Of a stretch of 6,795 bases of DNA, positions 5,380 through 6,795 are shown piece by piece. Both the position numbers and the translations under genes were made by a program. Origin of the DNA: Desulfobacteraceae bacterium (lineage in GTDB: Bacteria > Desulfobacterota > Desulfobacteria > Desulfobacterales > UBA11574); assembly GCA_029857875.1 (NCBI GenBank), contig JAOUGB010000131.1, forward strand, positions 1-6,795, read 5' to 3'. Under the pieces are notes generated by a model. The model was not told where the DNA came from. It worked only from the letters and a program-made list of their open reading frames with translations, and made no database searches. How positions within the stretch are numbered: position 1 is the first letter of the stretch; every line of letters begins with the position of its first letter.

Positions 5380-5901
5380 CTACAGTTTTCTTATTTTGAT
5401 CCTATTTCGACGTTTTCTTTTGGAAAGTCGTTTGCTGGGGCCTTTCTTTATTGTCGAGGGGACCCATCCGCCTTCGTCTTCTCCTTCGACCCCCTTTGTA
5501 TCCATATAAACGGCCATAGTGATCTTTTCTTCGAAATCGGAAGAACTAATTGTCGCGGCTCCCTTGGCAGCTGCAAAATTTACAATATCCAGATCAGAAC
5601 TCACAACCAAGGCTTTTTCTCTTTCCCGATTTACCATCCGTTTAATAAGGGAATCAGCCAACTCACCACTGCGAGAAAATTTAACCTTAATTCCTTTGAT
5701 TCGATTTTCGTGCTGGGAAAAAGGAGGAGCGTTGGTGCCATCAAAAACAACGGTTATCTTATGACGTTTTATTCTCCGATATGCAGTAAGCGTATCAAGA
5801 AGAGCCTCTCGACCGAGTTGAATATCCTGCCGGTCTAGATCGCTGAATGAATTGGACTGTCGGATTAAATTGTAGCCATCGATGATTATATGAATAGACA
5901 T
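5380..5901 (-). CDS. YacP-like NYN-domain protein, probable ribonuclease
   Basis: 173-aa protein with a NYN/PIN-like nuclease fold of the YacP type. Seen: IIIDGYNLI (5-13) with D8 and N11, a second acidic site in VVFDGTNAP (51-59, D54), E80 and D83 in the segment GELADSLIKRM (79-89), and VVSSDLDIV (99-107, D103). These acidic residues in this order form the metal site of the family. Bacillus subtilis YacP (Rae1) cuts mRNA in the ribosomal A site, which is the nearest characterised relative in kind; the same activity here is not proven. After the domain a tail of 22 residues (152-173) is very rich in Lys and Arg and probably binds RNA or the ribosome. The ATG shares one base with the stop of parB (TAATG on the coding strand), so the two are translated together. 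Length is normal for the family. Confidence 0.87.
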   Translation of the reverse strand: MSIHIIIDGYNLIRQSNSFSDLDRQDIQLGREALLDTLTAYRRIKRHKITVVFDGTNAPPFSQHENRIKGIKVKFSRSGELADSLIKRMVNREREKALVVSSDLDIVNFAAAKGAATISSSDFEEKITMAVYMDTKGVEGEDEGGWVPSTIKKGPSKRLSKRKRRNRIKIRKL

Positions 5902-6791
5902 TATATCTGCTTTAATAGGCTTAGCAGACGGTCTAGATCGTCATTACTGTAGAATTCGATTTCAACTCTACCCTTTTGTCCCCGCCGTTTGATCTGAACC
6001 TTGGTCCCGAAGCGACCGGAAAGATCATCGGCAACATCTGATAAGTATCTTTGTTCCGAACTCGATATAGGTTTTTTAGGTTTTTCTTTTTCCGCTTTCA
6101 AACGTTTAATCAAACGTTCTGTTTCCCTGACCGAAAGTCCTTTTGCAACTATCGCCCGGAATACCGAGTTTTGTTGGGCTGAAGTGGCGGCGCCCAGCAA
6201 GGCTCGCGCATGTCCCATGCTCAGGTCTCCATCCATAATGCTGCCCTTTATTTGCTCGGGTAACTGACGAAGTCTTAAAAAATTGGCAACAGCAGATCTG
6301 CTTTTCCCGACACGATCTGCAGCCTGATCCTGGGTAAGACTGAATTCTGTGATGAGCCGGTGATAGGCTTCAGCCTCTTCAATGGGATTTAAATCTGACC
6401 GTTGTACGTTTTCAATAATGGACATTTCCAGCATATCTGTATCTGTGATGGTTTTGACAAGAACCGGCACCTGTTTCAACCCTGCTTTTTTAGCAGCGCG
6501 CAAGCGTCGTTCACCGGTTATAAGTTCATATCCATTGTTGTCTTTTCTAACCAAAAGGGGTTGTATGATGCCTTGCTGACGAATTGAACGGGCCATATCC
6601 TCCAGTTCATTGTCGGAAAATCGAAAACGAGGCTGGTAACGATTGGGCTGAATCAGCCCGATATCACACGTAAAATATTCCTTTGAAATATCTTCCATGG
6701 GTTCAATATCGGGCAATAAAGCATCAAGACCTCTTCCCAGGACCAATTTTTTGGATTTTTTTGAACCTGATTCGGCTTTTTTACTTTTCAT
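5901..6791 (-). CDS. parB: Chromosome partitioning protein ParB
   Basis: 296-aa ParB/Spo0J, the DNA-binding CTPase that loads at parS sites near the origin and works with ParA and SMC in chromosome segregation. Seen: the N-terminal ParA-contact segment LGRGLDALLP (18-27); the CTP-binding N domain with QPNRYQPR (48-55), GERRLRA (93-99) and ENVQRSDLNPIEEA (127-140); a helix-turn-helix at about 152-172 (TQDQAADRVGKSRSAVANFL); MGHARALL (192-199); and a C-terminal dimerisation end (about 274-296). Length and order match chromosomal ParB. The ATG is 4 bases from the window edge, so its ribosome site is cut off; LGRGLDALLP beginning at residue 18 makes this start plausible. parA is expected just beyond the right edge. 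No parS site (TGTTTCACGTGAAACA type) was seen in the window. The downstream NYN gene overlaps its stop by one base. Confidence 0.96.
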   Translation of the reverse strand: MKSKKAESGSKKSKKLVLGRGLDALLPDIEPMEDISKEYFTCDIGLIQPNRYQPRFRFSDNELEDMARSIRQQGIIQPLLVRKDNNGYELITGERRLRAAKKAGLKQVPVLVKTITDTDMLEMSIIENVQRSDLNPIEEAEAYHRLITEFSLTQDQAADRVGKSRSAVANFLRLRQLPEQIKGSIMDGDLSMGHARALLGAATSAQQNSVFRAIVAKGLSVRETERLIKRLKAEKEKPKKPISSSEQRYLSDVADDLSGRFGTKVQIKRRGQKGRVEIEFYSNDDLDRLLSLLKQI

Positions 6792-6795
6792 TTCT

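Noticed and set aside
5901..6791. Possible parS site near parB
   Set aside because: No sequence close to the TGTTTCACGTGAAACA palindrome was found by eye anywhere in the window.

Overview
The window reads as chromosomal DNA of an anaerobic deltaproteobacterium, most likely in or near the Desulfobacterales. The reasons are a natural IspH-UbiA fusion, a CooT-type nickel protein next to a DUF3842 protein, a tiny protein built from RRSGxDRR repeats (a pattern I recall from Desulfobacterales hypothetical proteins), and AT-leaning DNA. This placement rests on gene content and recall, not on a search.

Layout. Bases 1-794 hold a plus-strand metallo-beta-lactamase-fold hydrolase of the AHL-lactonase type. 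It ends at a perfect 16-bp hairpin (845-886) that can terminate transcription from both sides. Facing it on the minus strand is an easily missed 50-codon gene (961-1113) for an Arg-rich repeat protein. From 1114 to 1625 there is no further gene: first an AT-rich stretch with weak hairpins, then a ~200-bp MITE-like element (about 1390-1589) with 18-bp terminal inverted repeats and no transposase. A small stand-alone Smr-domain protein follows on the minus strand (1626-1895). It is divergent from plsY (2059-2664, plus), which has a good extended -10 promoter.

From 2679 to the right end all genes lie on the minus strand, so transcription runs from right to left. In transcription order they are parB (chromosome segregation, right edge), a YacP-like NYN-domain nuclease joined to it by a TAATG overlap, a DUF3842 Rossmann-like protein, a 61-aa CooT-like protein, and a 575-aa IspH-UbiA fusion that meets plsY tail to tail with a 14-bp gap.

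Functional themes are membrane-lipid and isoprenoid chemistry (plsY, ispH-ubiA), segregation and RNA metabolism (parB, NYN), and a possible metal-related pair (CooT-like, DUF3842). No CRISPR array, tRNA, rRNA, transposase or phage gene is visible. The points most worth a second look are the RRSG-repeat small protein, the MITE, the IspH-UbiA fusion with its altered prenyltransferase motif, and the lactonase-like enzyme that lacks its usual bridging Asp.
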